The position numbers were made by a program, and so were the translations under genes. This document shows positions 1 to 10,049 of a DNA stretch of 31,858 bases, in pieces. The stretch comes from Ophiothrix spiculata (lineage: Eukaryota > Echinodermata > Ophiuroidea > Amphilepidida > Ophiotrichidae): NCBI GenBank assembly GCA_000969725.1, contig JXSR01S044179.1. One strand, written 5' to 3'. The number at the start of each line of letters is the position of its first letter. Within the stretch, counting starts at the first letter, position 1. Under the pieces are notes generated by a model, which was not told where the DNA came from, ran no database searches, and saw nothing but the letters and a program-made list of their open reading frames with translations.

Positions 1-1407
1 ACCTTGACTTGTTTACTTTCAACTCAGGTACTACTTTTATGTCAGAATTGAACTTGAAAAATTCATGTATGTGATACAAGATCATGGAATTAGCCCATAG
101 TATTCACTTAGCCTTCACTAAGTGAGCTTTGTGCAGAGCACAGAGCACAACTACATAGTAGTTGGGGGTTCAAATCATGCCATGGTTCACAGGACAGACA
201 TTTTGTTTCAAATGTGATAGAGGTGCGTGTCCACCGGAAAAAGAATGTTGAGGCAAACGCTAAGAGAAGTTGTATGTTGTATATAGTAGAAATCATATAA
301 CTACAAATCTTAAGGGAAATGTTTCAAATCAGTTCAGCCATTTTCTAAGGAGACAAGGCTTCGTGTACACTAGAAAGTTACAAAATGTTGATGCAAAATA
401 TAATTAAGAACTTTAATTGTGTAGCAGAGCTTCGAATGACTACATATAAGTAGATAAGAGAGTTCAAACATTGCCAGGACTTTTTGTTTGTAAAATTGTT
501 TTTGTTTTTGTTGGGAAAATTGAATGACAGTATTTTGATACATGTGGACAACCACAAGTAGTCTAATCCAGAACCAGAAGCTCCATCTCGTAAATTGCCT
601 AGTCACTGTTACTTGGTTTTTCAAACAGCCATGGGGTGAACAAGCTATTATATTATATAGTAAAAGCATGCTACTCTCTCTGTTACTGGGGTCGATATCT
701 GACAATAATCTCTTGATACAAACAACCAAACCATAATTTAGTGAAGATACCATTATGTGTCATGTTGAAAGCTCCCTGTCGAGCAACTTTACTGCTTGGA
801 ATGTGCCAAGAGCACCATAGGTCAGATCTATAAACAACCAAATCAGGTCAAAATATAGAATAAAAACAGTGAAATGAAGTCAAATGTGAAATATAAACAA
901 GAAATGAAATTCAATAAACATGGATTTGACGGCAGATGTTACAATGAGCCAGTAGGTAAACAGACCAAGATCATAGCAGGTGTAAATGACAGAAACTAGA
1001 ACGATGAGATATTGAAATAACAAAGAAGTAGGTCCAGCGACAATTTTGTCGTAAATCATGCGTTAGGAATGTTTTAGCTGAGCTGGGGAGTCTGTTGTGG
1101 AGTGTATGATGTGTTCAGATGGTCAGATTCATGACAGGAAACATGGTTGATATGCCCAGACTATTGAGTTTTCATTGTAACACATATGACAGGTTGTGTT
1201 GCTGTGAATTGTTGAGTTTTGGGATTACATAGATGGGCTGTGTGGCGCCATTGCATAAGTGTTAAGTTGGCTAGATAGTCAGGTTTTTGTTTTTTCTCTA
1301 GATACTTAACTAAATAATCGGTTGTGGTGTTCTTTTGTTTAATTTTTTGAAAGAATTTAACATGAACATAATTACCCAAATTTGATAATATAAAAAAGTC
1401 AAAATAC
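1..1407. other. No gene recognised; weak tRNA-like motif at 148-176
   Basis: A CAACTA-CATAG-TAGTTG hairpin (148-164) leads straight into GGTTCAAATC (167-176), a box B-like word. This could be a decayed SINE head. The rest is AT-rich with no supported exon on either strand. Confidence 0.4.
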
Positions 1408-1788
1408 GGAATTTTTATAGGGGAACCGATACTCGCCGCCACTTTGATTTCACCGCCGTGTACAGCCATCTTGGATAGTCGCTCATGGAGGACGAGTTAT
1501 TTTACCTCCGGCATTTTATGGCTCCGCGTGCCACACTTCAAGAGTCTTTGCAATGGATTAACGGGAAAATTGGCATACTTTGATCTGAGCAAGTTGCATT
1601 ACACGCTGCTTGAAACGCAGACACTGTTTGCGCGTGAAACAAAATGCACACTCTGTAAATGCGTCAAGTGAAGATTTACGAGATCTGCCTGGTTATCGGG
1701 CAAAACTCCAAATATATACGAAGGTACAATAACTGCTCCATGAGCAACACAAGATGGCGGAGAAAACCGGTTCCCCTATAAAAATTCC
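1408..1788. mobile_element. 381-bp MITE with 21-bp perfect TIRs
   Basis: The left end GGAATTTTTATAGGGGAACC (plus G) at 1408-1428 is exactly inverted at 1768-1788. The inner sequence stays partly inverted (CCGCC..CTTTG on the left, CAAGATGGCGG on the right). There is no transposase frame, so it is a non-autonomous DNA element. The flanks do not show a clear target duplication, so the superfamily is not assigned. Its interior is related to 3290-3502. Confidence 0.85.
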
Positions 1789-2005
1789 TTGGTATGAGCA
1801 AGAAATTGTTGCTGAGGCAAGAAATTGTCAAGTTCCTTCGCACCAATCATTCCTGTGACCAAGGTCATCATGTGACCTATCCCATTTAGTGACCAAGCAG
1901 CGAGCGTGTGCCGCGAAGGGTACGACCAATCAGCGAGCGAACGAAACACCCATGTGACTGATATTCATAGACCACAACTCATGAATAAAGGTTGAATTTA
2001 GATTC
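1789..2005. other. Non-coding, CCAAT-like words
   Basis: GACCAATCAGCGAGCG near 1923 and CACCAATCA near 1840 resemble CCAAT boxes and are followed by CG-containing words. The phrase AACACCCATGTGA at 1945-1957 recurs at 2156-2168. No coding frame is supported, and a promoter is not claimed. Confidence 0.3.
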
Positions 2006-2059
2006 ACATTTTACACTAAACAGTCATTGTACTCCACAATGACTGTTTGTGTAAAATGT
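2006..2059. repeat. Near-perfect 24-bp hairpin with 5-nt loop
   Basis: Arm 2006-2030 (ACATTTTACACTAAACAGTC..) is the reverse complement of 2036-2059 except for one bulged T and no internal mismatch, around the loop ACTCC. It is short for an animal pre-miRNA. It may be a small foldback element or an inverted duplication. Confidence 0.8.
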
Positions 2060-2820
2060 ACACTTTGTGCAATCCCTAATAACTGGGTTTGAGGTCACTT
2101 TTTTTCTCGGACATTTCTATAACACATTATCATGCATCATAGTGGAGACCTACAAAACACCCATGTGATCCCCATTCCTAGACAGCATCATAAATGGTGA
2201 CCTACATTGTCAATCAAAATTTGAACTCGGTCATCCATGGATTACAGAATCCGTTACTATTGAAATCATTTCAGACGCAAGACCTAATTCACAAGAGAGG
2301 CGTGAAAAAGTACAGATGTATAAATAGCTCAAGGTGCATGTTGGTCTTTTCCCTCAGGGTGCCTGGTCAGGATCTATAAAATTGGAAGAGTAGTCTTATT
2401 TTATCACCAGAAATGCTCTGTGGCTCTGCTCTAGGGAGGGAGGATTCTAGCAAGGCGATGTAGTTGACAAAATCGAATTAAAGTGAATGTGCCATTGTCT
2501 GCAGAATTGGTATCGTCACTGCATTCTGTGTTGCATTCGTCAGCTAGTAGTCAATATAGGGGAGAGTGGGGTAATTCCGGCCCCCTTTTTAACATTTTGT
2601 AGTATTTATGTCAGCTGAAATGTTAAAGAATATTTTCAAAGTTACTAATTAATAGCAGGGGTATATTGCAACACAAAATAATGAAAAAGGGAAATCTGTG
2701 AGTTATCATTGGAAAAATTGTATTTTCTATGTTTCATTGAAATAGCAAACACATATTTACATTTATTATGCCGTTTAATTTCTTTACGATTTTATTCTAA
2801 TCATTGTCGTGTATGAATTA
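2060..2820. other. No gene recognised
   Basis: AT-rich sequence containing one unremarkable open frame (2194-2379) that matches nothing I recognise. GGGGAGAGTGGGGTAATTCC near 2560 opens a T-rich tract. No terminal repeats or tandem structure were seen. Confidence 0.5.
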
Positions 2821-3003
2821 GATTAATAACTGCTATTTACTTGGCGCTCGTAAAATTGTACAAAAATAATGCACCTTGTGCTGAAGTCGAAGTTGTCCAA
2901 CTCACTCGGCTGTGCCTCGTGAGTATGGACAACTCCAACTTCAGTACGCGGTGCATTTTTTAATACAATTTCACTCCCTTCAAGTAATACGCAGTTATTA
3001 ATC
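2821..3003. mobile_element. 183-bp foldback element
   Basis: Almost the whole element is one imperfect palindrome. GATTAATAACTGC at 2821 is inverted at 2991-3003. Inside lie AAATTGTA, AATGCACC, GAAGTTGTCCA and ACTCAC, with their complements in reverse order. The centre is TCGGCTGTGCCTC. No coding capacity. It is a foldback-type MITE, and transcription through it would give a long hairpin. Confidence 0.85.
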
Positions 3004-3289
3004 TATAATTGATCGGCATATATACTTCAAGGTTTATAGAGTATATGAAATTGTGTCTCCAGGCTACAGTATCTTCACCATCCTGCTCCAGGAGACAGCT
3101 AGATAGACACATGTAGGTCATAATGACCCACAGGGGATGGATGCCGGCATTGTGACATTTGATTTGAAACGTTTTGGTGCAAGAAGATAGCCAGTTTGGT
3201 TGTCATCTTCCTGTCTCACTATTCAGGCTGAAGGGGGCCCATTTCATACAAAGGCAATAACCTAATATGCTGGATGGCCCAGCACCCTG

Positions 3290-3502
3290 TGTTTTATGGC
3301 TGCAGCCACACTTTTTAAAATGGATTAGCGGGGAAATTGGCATACCTAGCACAGAGCAAGTCGCAATAGATGCTGCATAAACACAAAGAACATTATTTGC
3401 TTTAAAAACAAAATTAGCATGCTCTTTATGCATCAAGTGAAGATATACACGATCAGCCAGCTATTGGACCTGCATCGAGCAAATCCAGAGATACAAGAAT
3501 TC
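3290..3502 (+). repeat. Diverged relative of the 1408-1788 MITE interior
   Basis: Collinear blocks are shared with 1511-1732: TTTTATGGCT, GCCACACTT, AATGGATTA.CGGG, AAATTGGCATAC, GAGCAAGT, GCATGCTCTTTATGCATCAAGTGAAGAT (here given only as a block) and a similar tail. The 21-bp TIRs seen at 1408 and 1788 are absent here, so this copy is truncated or much older. Confidence 0.7.
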
Positions 3503-3802
3503 TTCCTTATGTATGACTGACAACAAATTTCCTTAGAAGGTTCACACTCTGAGTTCTGAACCTGAGCAAATTGATTGGAACATAAAAGTATGATACTACA
3601 TACTACATGATCAAGTTGTCAGGATAACATTTAGAACCCTATGTTGGTGAATTCTATCTGGTTAACGATGTCACCTAATTGTTCGTTATCATCTGCTCCA
3701 ATCTTGCAATGGCATTCTAATAGCCCGGGTATTATAGTCACGATCGTTCTTACCATTATGTCTTTTGAAATTAGTTTTGTTTGTTGTATGTGAGTTTTGG
3801 AG

Positions 3803-4218
3803 GCATGCATGTATATGCAGTGGCAGATACTAATATAGCTAGAGGCTGACACCAGTCGCCTCCGTAACCAGCTTCAGGTACCCAGCATGCATGTATATGC
3901 AGTGGCAGATACTAATATAGCTAGAGGCTGACACCAGTCTCCTCCGTACCCAGCTTCAGGTACCCATGCAGCATGCATGTATATGCAGTGGCAGATACTA
4001 ATATAGCTAGAGGCTGACACCAGTCTCCTCCGTACCCAGCTTCAGGTACCCATGCAGCATGCATGTATATGCAGTGGCAGATACTAATATAGCTAGAGGC
4101 TGACACCAGTCGCCTCCGTAACCAGCTTCAGGTACCCATGCAGCATGCATGTATATGCAGTGGCAGATACTAATATAGCTAGAGGCTGACACCAGTCGCC
4201 TCCGTAACCAGCTTCAGG
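3803..4218. repeat. 86-bp tandem repeat, about 4.8 copies
   Basis: Units begin GCATGCATGTATATGCAG at 3803, 3885, 3971, 4057 and 4143. The first is 82 bp (lacks ATGC), the next three are 86 bp and the last is cut at 76 bp. Two variants exist: GCCTCCGTAACC in units 1, 4 and 5, and TCCTCCGTACCC in units 2 and 3. Open frames on the minus strand here are translations of the repeat, not genes. Confidence 0.97.
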
Positions 4219-4359
4219 ATGTAGGGGTAAGACACATTTGGGTCATAAAATCCCACAGGGAATGACAGCGTTATGAAATTGTCATGTGAGTGCATGAAAG
4301 TCGTATCTGCAATAGCTGCCTTACGTTATAAATTTGGATTGCACACTGCATGACCTCTA

Positions 4360-4439
4360 GTCTTGGGTCAGTGGTTCTTGAAATGGTTCTTCAGGTGACA
4401 CCTTCCTGAGGACCATTTCAAAAACCACTGACATAAGAC
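4360..4439. ncRNA. Pre-miRNA-sized hairpin candidate (80 nt)
   Basis: Arms 4360-4395 and 4405-4439 pair along about 35 bp around the 9-nt loop TGACACCTT. Core pairing includes GTCAGTGG with CCACTGAC and GAAATGG with CCATTTC. There is one bulged T, two wobble pairs and two mismatches. Size, loop and imperfect pairing suit an animal miRNA precursor, but a small palindromic MITE would look the same. No known miRNA seed is recognised and the strand is undetermined. Confidence 0.4.
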
Positions 4440-4558
4440 GGGAACATTTTGAGGGATTTTTCACATTCTTGTGACAAGGTGTAAAATAAATATAACTTGA
4501 GGCAGCCATTGCAGATATGACTTTCTTGCACTCACTAGTAGAAACAGATCTTAGGACT

Positions 4559-5140
4559 GTCATGTCAGCTAAAAAGCTGGTTTGAGCCTTCTAGCAAGAT
4601 AACTGCAAATGTAACCACAACAACGCATGCCCACAGCAGCGAAGACTGAACCATTGAGAGTAGCAGTAGACCTGTCCCAGTTTCTATAGTGTGTCATGTC
4701 GGTAAAACTGGTTTGAGTCTACAAGCAAGATGACAAATGCCCAAAACATCAAAGGCTGACCCAGACCCACAGCCTTGGAGGGAGTAGCACTAGTTCTAGG
4801 CCTGTCATAGTTTGTTATGTCAGGAAAACCTGATTTGAGTCTACAAGCAAGATGACAAATGCTCAAATCATCAAAAGCTGACCCAGAGCCTCGGGAGGGG
4901 GTGGCACTAGACCTGTCCCAGTTTCTATAGTGTGTCATGTCAAGACTGGTTTAAGTCTACAAGCAAGATGACAACTAATGCCCGTAACATCAAAGGCTGA
5001 CCCAGAGCCTCGGATGGAATAGCACTAGACCTGTCCCAGTTCCTTTAATGTATCATGTGGGCTTAACTGGTTTGAGTCTTCAAGCAAGATGACAACAAAT
5101 GTTACCACAGCAACGCATGCCCACAACAGCGAGCCTAGAG
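4559..5140. repeat. ~120-134-bp tandem repeat, about 4.5 diverged copies
   Basis: Each unit opens with T(C/T)ATGT and AACTGGTTTGAGTCT, followed by AAGCAAGATGAC, a CTGACCCAGAGCC block and TAGACCTGTCCCAGTT. Starts fall near 4560, 4694, 4815, 4935 and 5053. The first and last units share an extra CAACGCATGCCCACA block absent from the middle ones. Minus-strand frames over it are repeat translations. Confidence 0.92.
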
Positions 5141-6893
5141 TAAAAATAGTTTCACAGCTGTAGTTATATCATAGCGCAGGTAAAAACTAAGTTTAGAGAC
5201 TGGTGTATCCAGTTTGACAGAAACTGAAAAAAAAAGACAAATTTGGGTTTGATGTATAATGGTGTAAAAACAGTGAAGTCCAAGGTCATCTGAAAGTGTT
5301 GGCCATTGGTTTTTTTAATCTTGATTGATTTTAATTCTCAAAATGTGTTTTCCATGTTAGTTAAAGGTAGCATAGAACATTTTTAGCCACTCAACAACTT
5401 AATAATATAAATGTTCATAGGAAGTTTTGCCCATGCCTGTTGCCTTATTCAACTAGAATTTTTGCTTTCCGATGACTACAATTTTCATACGAACAGTAAT
5501 TTTTACAGACGAATAGGCTATTCATTTCAATTTAAGTTGTATTGCTCCATATATAGTGTGCATTCAATCATAATGGCAACACTGATAAAGTGTGTTAGAC
5601 ATAGATTGTGCATATAAATAGTGCGTAATTATAGAAACATGAAAATGTGTGGGAATGTGATAACCATCTCGGGCAGATTAGCAGTTTCCTTGCTCACTGG
5701 GGTTCCTGATTAGAGTGGGTGTTATAGTGGGATTGATTTCATTTTCAAAGGTGCTACAATTTCAATTCACTTGTTTTAGAGAACATTCCGCATTATTGTG
5801 CGTGCCTCACTGAGTAAGTGTTGTTGCTTAGACGGATTTAATATATCGCATTTATGTAGCGCAAAATCTACAAAAAAAAAACATAAAAAATTGTGTAAAG
5901 ATTGACAAAACAGGGTTGGAATTTCAAGTCAAGATGCGGTGCTCTACCATCTTCTTGTCACTCATAGAGCAGAATAATAATTATTGTACCTGCGTATTTG
6001 CTCGGCAACATGTTTGATTTCCTGACAGATTGCGTAAATTTTCATTTGGTGCATAGACTGTCTATGTATTTTATTTCACACGCAAACCATGTGCGCATGT
6101 TCAGCAACATCTATTGCGACTTGCTCTGAGCTTGATGCGCCGATTTGTCCATGGTTTTGAAGCAAGAGTAGCACCAGGCCCAAAAGTCCCTGAAGACATT
6201 AATGCATGGATAAAATACAACAAAACTCAGAATTTGGTGAGTCTGGGATGAAATTTGGTGAGTCCTGGACTCAGAAATGCAGCCTAGCGCTAAGCTTGTT
6301 TTGAAGAGTCTCAAACAGGGGTAGCACTGAGATGTAAAATCTTGGGGTCCAATCGCAACGTTGCTATATGTAAGAAACAGTTCAAATAATAGGATTTCCA
6401 AACAAAATAGTCAATTTGGGGTTAATTTTGAACCCATTGGATAGACAAAAATCCAAATTTAAGGATCTGATTGCCAAAAACATGGGTCTTTGGACCCCCT
6501 TGTAGTGTAGCACGTGTGGTCGTAAAATGCTTGAGGTACAACAAACGTTTTCTGCAAAATTTAAACCTGCTTCTTGATTGCAACTCAAGAAAAGAAAATA
6601 CATAACAAATTAAGAAATACAATCCTGTTTGCATGAATATTTGCGGTCAATGCTTGGTTTAATAAGACTTGATGACATTCAAATTGAGTACAAAGGAAGG
6701 CCACAAGTTCACACGATTCATTTGGGAATATACGGATCTCTCATAAGCAGACATCTCAGGGGTGGCATTTTTTCATATTCAGGGATGTTTCGATCTTGAA
6801 GGTCAAGTATTGCAAAGCTTGACTTGCAAAATAGAGATGGTTTACATTTAATATTGTACTTTTGGCTGTTCTAGAACTTGGTCAAAGGAAATC
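5141..6893. other. Long stretch without recognised genes
   Basis: AT-rich intron-like DNA. AATTTGGTGAGTC occurs twice, at 6231-6243 and 6252-6264, a small local duplication. Open frames at 5411-5617 and on the minus strand at 6111-6634 have no recognisable motifs and no consensus exon borders. Confidence 0.5.
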
Positions 6894-7053
6894 CTTTGGT
6901 CTTACAACATTCACTAGGGAGTTGGCAAAAGTACATAATGTATGAATAGGCATTTATCAGAAGGGACCAAAATCTTTGGTCTTACAACATTCACTAGGGA
7001 GTTGGCAAAAGTACATAATGTATGAATAGGCATTTATCAGAAGGGACTAAAAT
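6894..7053. repeat. 80-bp tandem duplication, one mismatch
   Basis: CTTTGGTCTTACAACATTC... at 6894-6973 is repeated at 6974-7053 with one difference (GACC versus GACT near the end). The identity points to a recent duplication, possibly polymorphic. Confidence 0.97.
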
Positions 7054-8156
7054 TACTTGTGTGCCATCTTGAAATGATAATGATTTAGCAAAAATACTTC
7101 CAATTTGTGAATGATTTGTACAAAAAAGGGCAAAATACGACATCTCGGCCATGTTAGTTTAGGTTCATATCTGGGTGAAGACAATTTTACAAGAATCTTT
7201 GCTAAGTTTGAATGGTAGCATATACTCATAAATTCTAGATCCTAACAACATGAGCTATTTTGTTATAGTATAAACCTGTAAGAACTCTGAAAATTTGGCT
7301 TTAAGAACATTTTTGATTTTCTGTTCTAAAGTGAAATAAGCAACAAAGAATTTCCTGCAAGGATTTACAAATATTTCCTCAGAACACAATATGGATTTAT
7401 GTCGACAAAATTCTCTTCCCAAGGATTAGGCTAATCTGAACAGTGAACTTGTTACGGCTAAAAAATGTAATAGATTTGGGCGCTTTCTTACTGGGACACG
7501 TTAGTGTCTGGAAATAATTTATTTTGTCTGAAAAATATTGGCCTACATGTATATGATTTATGACTGTATTTTCAAAATAAGCGACATATTGAGGGGAAAT
7601 GTAGCTTGTTTCTAGGAAATCCATTTTTTGGGTTTGATCTCCCATAATCTATTCAGTATGTCATTTTGCATATCACTATTGTATTAAATCAACCAATAAT
7701 AAGCGGTACTGAGACAACTGTGATCAAACATCTTTGTCTAAAGGCCAACAAAAATGGTTTGTTTGCCCAAACCTGTCAGACCCAACAAAATTTCACCTGA
7801 TACGGTGACTGTCTTTTTTTTCCTTGCAAAAATATTTAAAAAAAAACCCCGTAAACACAACCGTCTGAAGAAACTTAAAAATATACAAACACATTTCTCA
7901 TTCTCCATGTGGATGTTGAATATGAACAAAACAAATACTCTGCTGAAATTTGGGTGGTTTTTTGTTGTCATAATATTGTTTTAGTAATAGTCAAAATGGC
8001 CATGAGATTTTTAAGAAGTTCTCACCGACAGAACCGCTCATATTTAGACCGTAAAATCTAGATTTGTTAGACAAATGTATAATTTTTTTAGGCCTTACAC
8101 TGACCCAAAATAACCTCTTTGCTATGACATATTGAGACAGCCATGTAGAAGCCTTG
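7054..8156. other. No gene recognised
   Basis: Overlapping frames on both strands near 7738-7984 cover an A/T homopolymer-rich tract and are not credible genes. No inverted or tandem structure stands out. Confidence 0.5.
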
Positions 8157-9008
8157 CCAAAGATATCAGTGATAACGTTGACGAATTAGGATACAGATTA
8201 TGAGTCATGCTCATGTCAACTCATGTGGCTAGATGCCCCTTTAAAGGATGCACCATTAGTCCCCTAACTCAACTAAATCGTAAAACTAGGTAAAGTCCTA
8301 ATATGTTAGAGACAGGGCTATCTGGATCAAAATCGCTGCCCAGTTTGCAACTAGATGGTGGCTTGCTACATGTACAGGATCAGAGAGGTCCGGGATTCTA
8401 AATTCAGATTAAAACACCAAAGATATTGATCAGTGATAACATTGACGAATTAGGATACAGATTATGAATCATGCACTTGTCAACTCCACCTTCTAGCCAG
8501 CTGTGTACAGCGGTTGACTTCCATGCATGCGACTGGCTAGATGCCTCTTTTAAGGGGTGCACCGTTAGCCCCCTAACTCAACTAAAATATAATTATTGGA
8601 AATCATAAAACAATGTGAAGTCCTAATATGTTAGAGACGGGGCTATCTGGATCAAAATCGCTGCCCAGTTTGCAACTCGATGATGGCTTGCTATTGTACA
8701 TCAGAGAGGTCCGGGATTCTTATTCGTATTAAAGCACCAAAGATATCAGTGATAACATTGACGAATTAAGATACAGATTATGAATCATGCGCATGTCAAC
8801 TCCACCTTCTAGCCGGCTGACTTCCATGCATGCAGCTGGCTAGAACCCCTTACCTCAACTAGATTGGAAATCATGAAATAGGTAAAGTCCTAATATGTTA
8901 GAGACAGGGCTATCTGAATCAAAATCCCTGCCCAGTTTGCAACTCGATGGTGGCTTGCTGTCGTGGGTGTACATGGGACAGGATCAGAGATTCGAATCCA
9001 TATTAAAC
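8157..9008. repeat. Three tandem ~260-320-bp units containing SINE-like modules
   Basis: Each unit starts CCAAAGATAT and GATAACRTTGACGAATTA (8157, 8417, 8737), passes through CCTAATATGTTAGAGAC and GGGCTATCTG, then CTGCCCAGTTTGCAACT, and ends GATGGTGGCTTGCT...TTC. The end of unit 3 has GATTCGAATCC, a good polymerase III box B, with TGGCTTGCT as a box A-like partner. Spacing varies with small indels. The unit may have arisen by amplification of DNA that included a SINE, because CGCTGCCCAG words recur at 16860-16890. Confidence 0.88.
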
Positions 9009-9149
9009 CAACACTCTGTTTCTGAGAAACAGGAAAGTTGAAATCAGTGTTATCTTTAAAGACAATAATTGTATGCTAATATAGTCGAGATTAACCCTAA
9101 CTCTATGTTGAAAAACTGTCCGAATACGTCATACTAAAATTTATGGAAC

Positions 9150-9290
9150 CGGTTCTCCATGGGATTAGAACCCCTGACCCCCGCCATCCCGATCCAATGT
9201 CCAGCTATGGTAAGCCACCGAGCGTGGCCTGCCTGGGCAGCATTCCGTGCCCATCTTTATCCGCCGTCTATGACGTATTTGACTAACGCT
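9150..9290 (-). mobile_element. tRNA-derived SINE-like element, minus strand
   Basis: Read on the minus strand, TGGCTTACCATAGCTGG (complement of 9201-9217) resembles box A, and GGTTCTAATCC (complement of 9162-9172) matches box B. The spacing of about 40 nt is right for a tRNA head. It is preceded by AAATACGTCATAGACGGCGG, a word shared with 16773-16838. No cloverleaf good enough for a functional tRNA. Confidence 0.6.
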
Positions 9291-9464
9291 AATTCCCTGA
9301 TTTCTGCCTGTAGTACTTTGTAGTACGTAGGAGGGTAAGGGTTAATACAATGTTCACTGATAAATTAAGTTTGTGTTTGCTATGATTCCACCCATGCTTG
9401 GAATATTTTTGGGTTTGTTGTGCGGCAGTCACCACATGCATAAATTCATCATCTTGTCAACAAC

Positions 9465-9664
9465 ATACCACGGGACTCGTAATACAGATGTTGTGGGTTC
9501 GAGCCCCGCTGGCGGCACTACCGGTCTGACCATGTCTTCTTGTTTCCTTGGGCAAGAAACTTTACTCTAATTGCTCCATGGTTCGGATGTCACGTAATGC
9601 TGTTGGTCCCCTGTGCGAATGCTCCTTCTTTGGGCGCTGCATACAGGGTATATCTGGTGAGTCA
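9465..9664 (+). mobile_element. SINE with tRNA-Thr-like head, copy 1
   Basis: GGGACTCGTAATACAG followed by GTGGGTTCGAGCCCC looks like the anticodon arm (CTCGTAA loop, anticodon CGT, threonine) and T arm of a tRNA. GGTTCGAGCC at 9496-9505 is a canonical box B. The body has TGTTTCCTTGGGCAAGAAAC and ends GGCGCTGCATACAG..TGGTGAGTC. The same order of blocks occurs at 18484-18680, which establishes a dispersed family. Confidence 0.88.
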
Positions 9665-10049
9665 TGAACATTTGGAATGAGCTTCTCTGAAATTATTTCA
9701 AGTTTTGGTATCTTATGTCTTACATACCAACTCACCTTGATACAAACGTGATGCGTCTATCATTAAGGTTGATTAAAAACTTCCAAGTTTTTTTTAGTAT
9801 CCTCATTATTTTAATTGGCGCAATTAAATAGTGACTATCACATGTTGCAGATGGTGGTTTACTCGTGATATGTTTGGAACTGACGTGTGAAACAACAGGC
9901 TGTTGTACTAATCATAGCTTGCTTTGCAGCAAATTGGAACATGTGCCCATCAAATTGCTACTATTTGTGTTAAGCTGACCAAGCTCTCCATATCAGGATT
10001 GGTACCCTAGTTTACTTCTTGTTGTGTTGCTAAAAGTCCTTATTTCAGC
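9665..10049. other. No gene recognised
   Basis: AT-rich sequence following the SINE; no repeats, splice-bounded frames or RNA-gene motifs were seen. Confidence 0.5.

Noticed and set aside
1-30. AACTCAG|GTACTA at the window start as the donor of the preceding TBL1 exon (..TQ)
   Set aside because: The codons before it do not read H-I-W-N in the required frame.
3631-4192. Repeated minus-strand frames beginning MSASSYISICHCIYMHA
   Set aside because: They are translations of the 86-bp tandem repeat. The unit is not a multiple of 3, so the frames shift from unit to unit.
3803-4218. CRISPR-like array
   Set aside because: Whole units repeat without unique spacers, and the genome is eukaryotic.
4684-4938. 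84-codon minus-strand frame
   Set aside because: It lies wholly in the ~120-bp tandem array.
6111-6634. Overlapping minus-strand frames of 70-96 codons
   Set aside because: No domains, no splice borders, and three mutually overlapping frames.
7738-7984. Opposed 76-77-codon frames rich in F and K
   Set aside because: Low-complexity A/T homopolymers produce open frames on both strands.
9470-9510. Functional tRNA-Thr gene
   Set aside because: The anticodon and T arms are recognisable but the acceptor stem does not pair, and the same sequence recurs with a SINE body at 18484.
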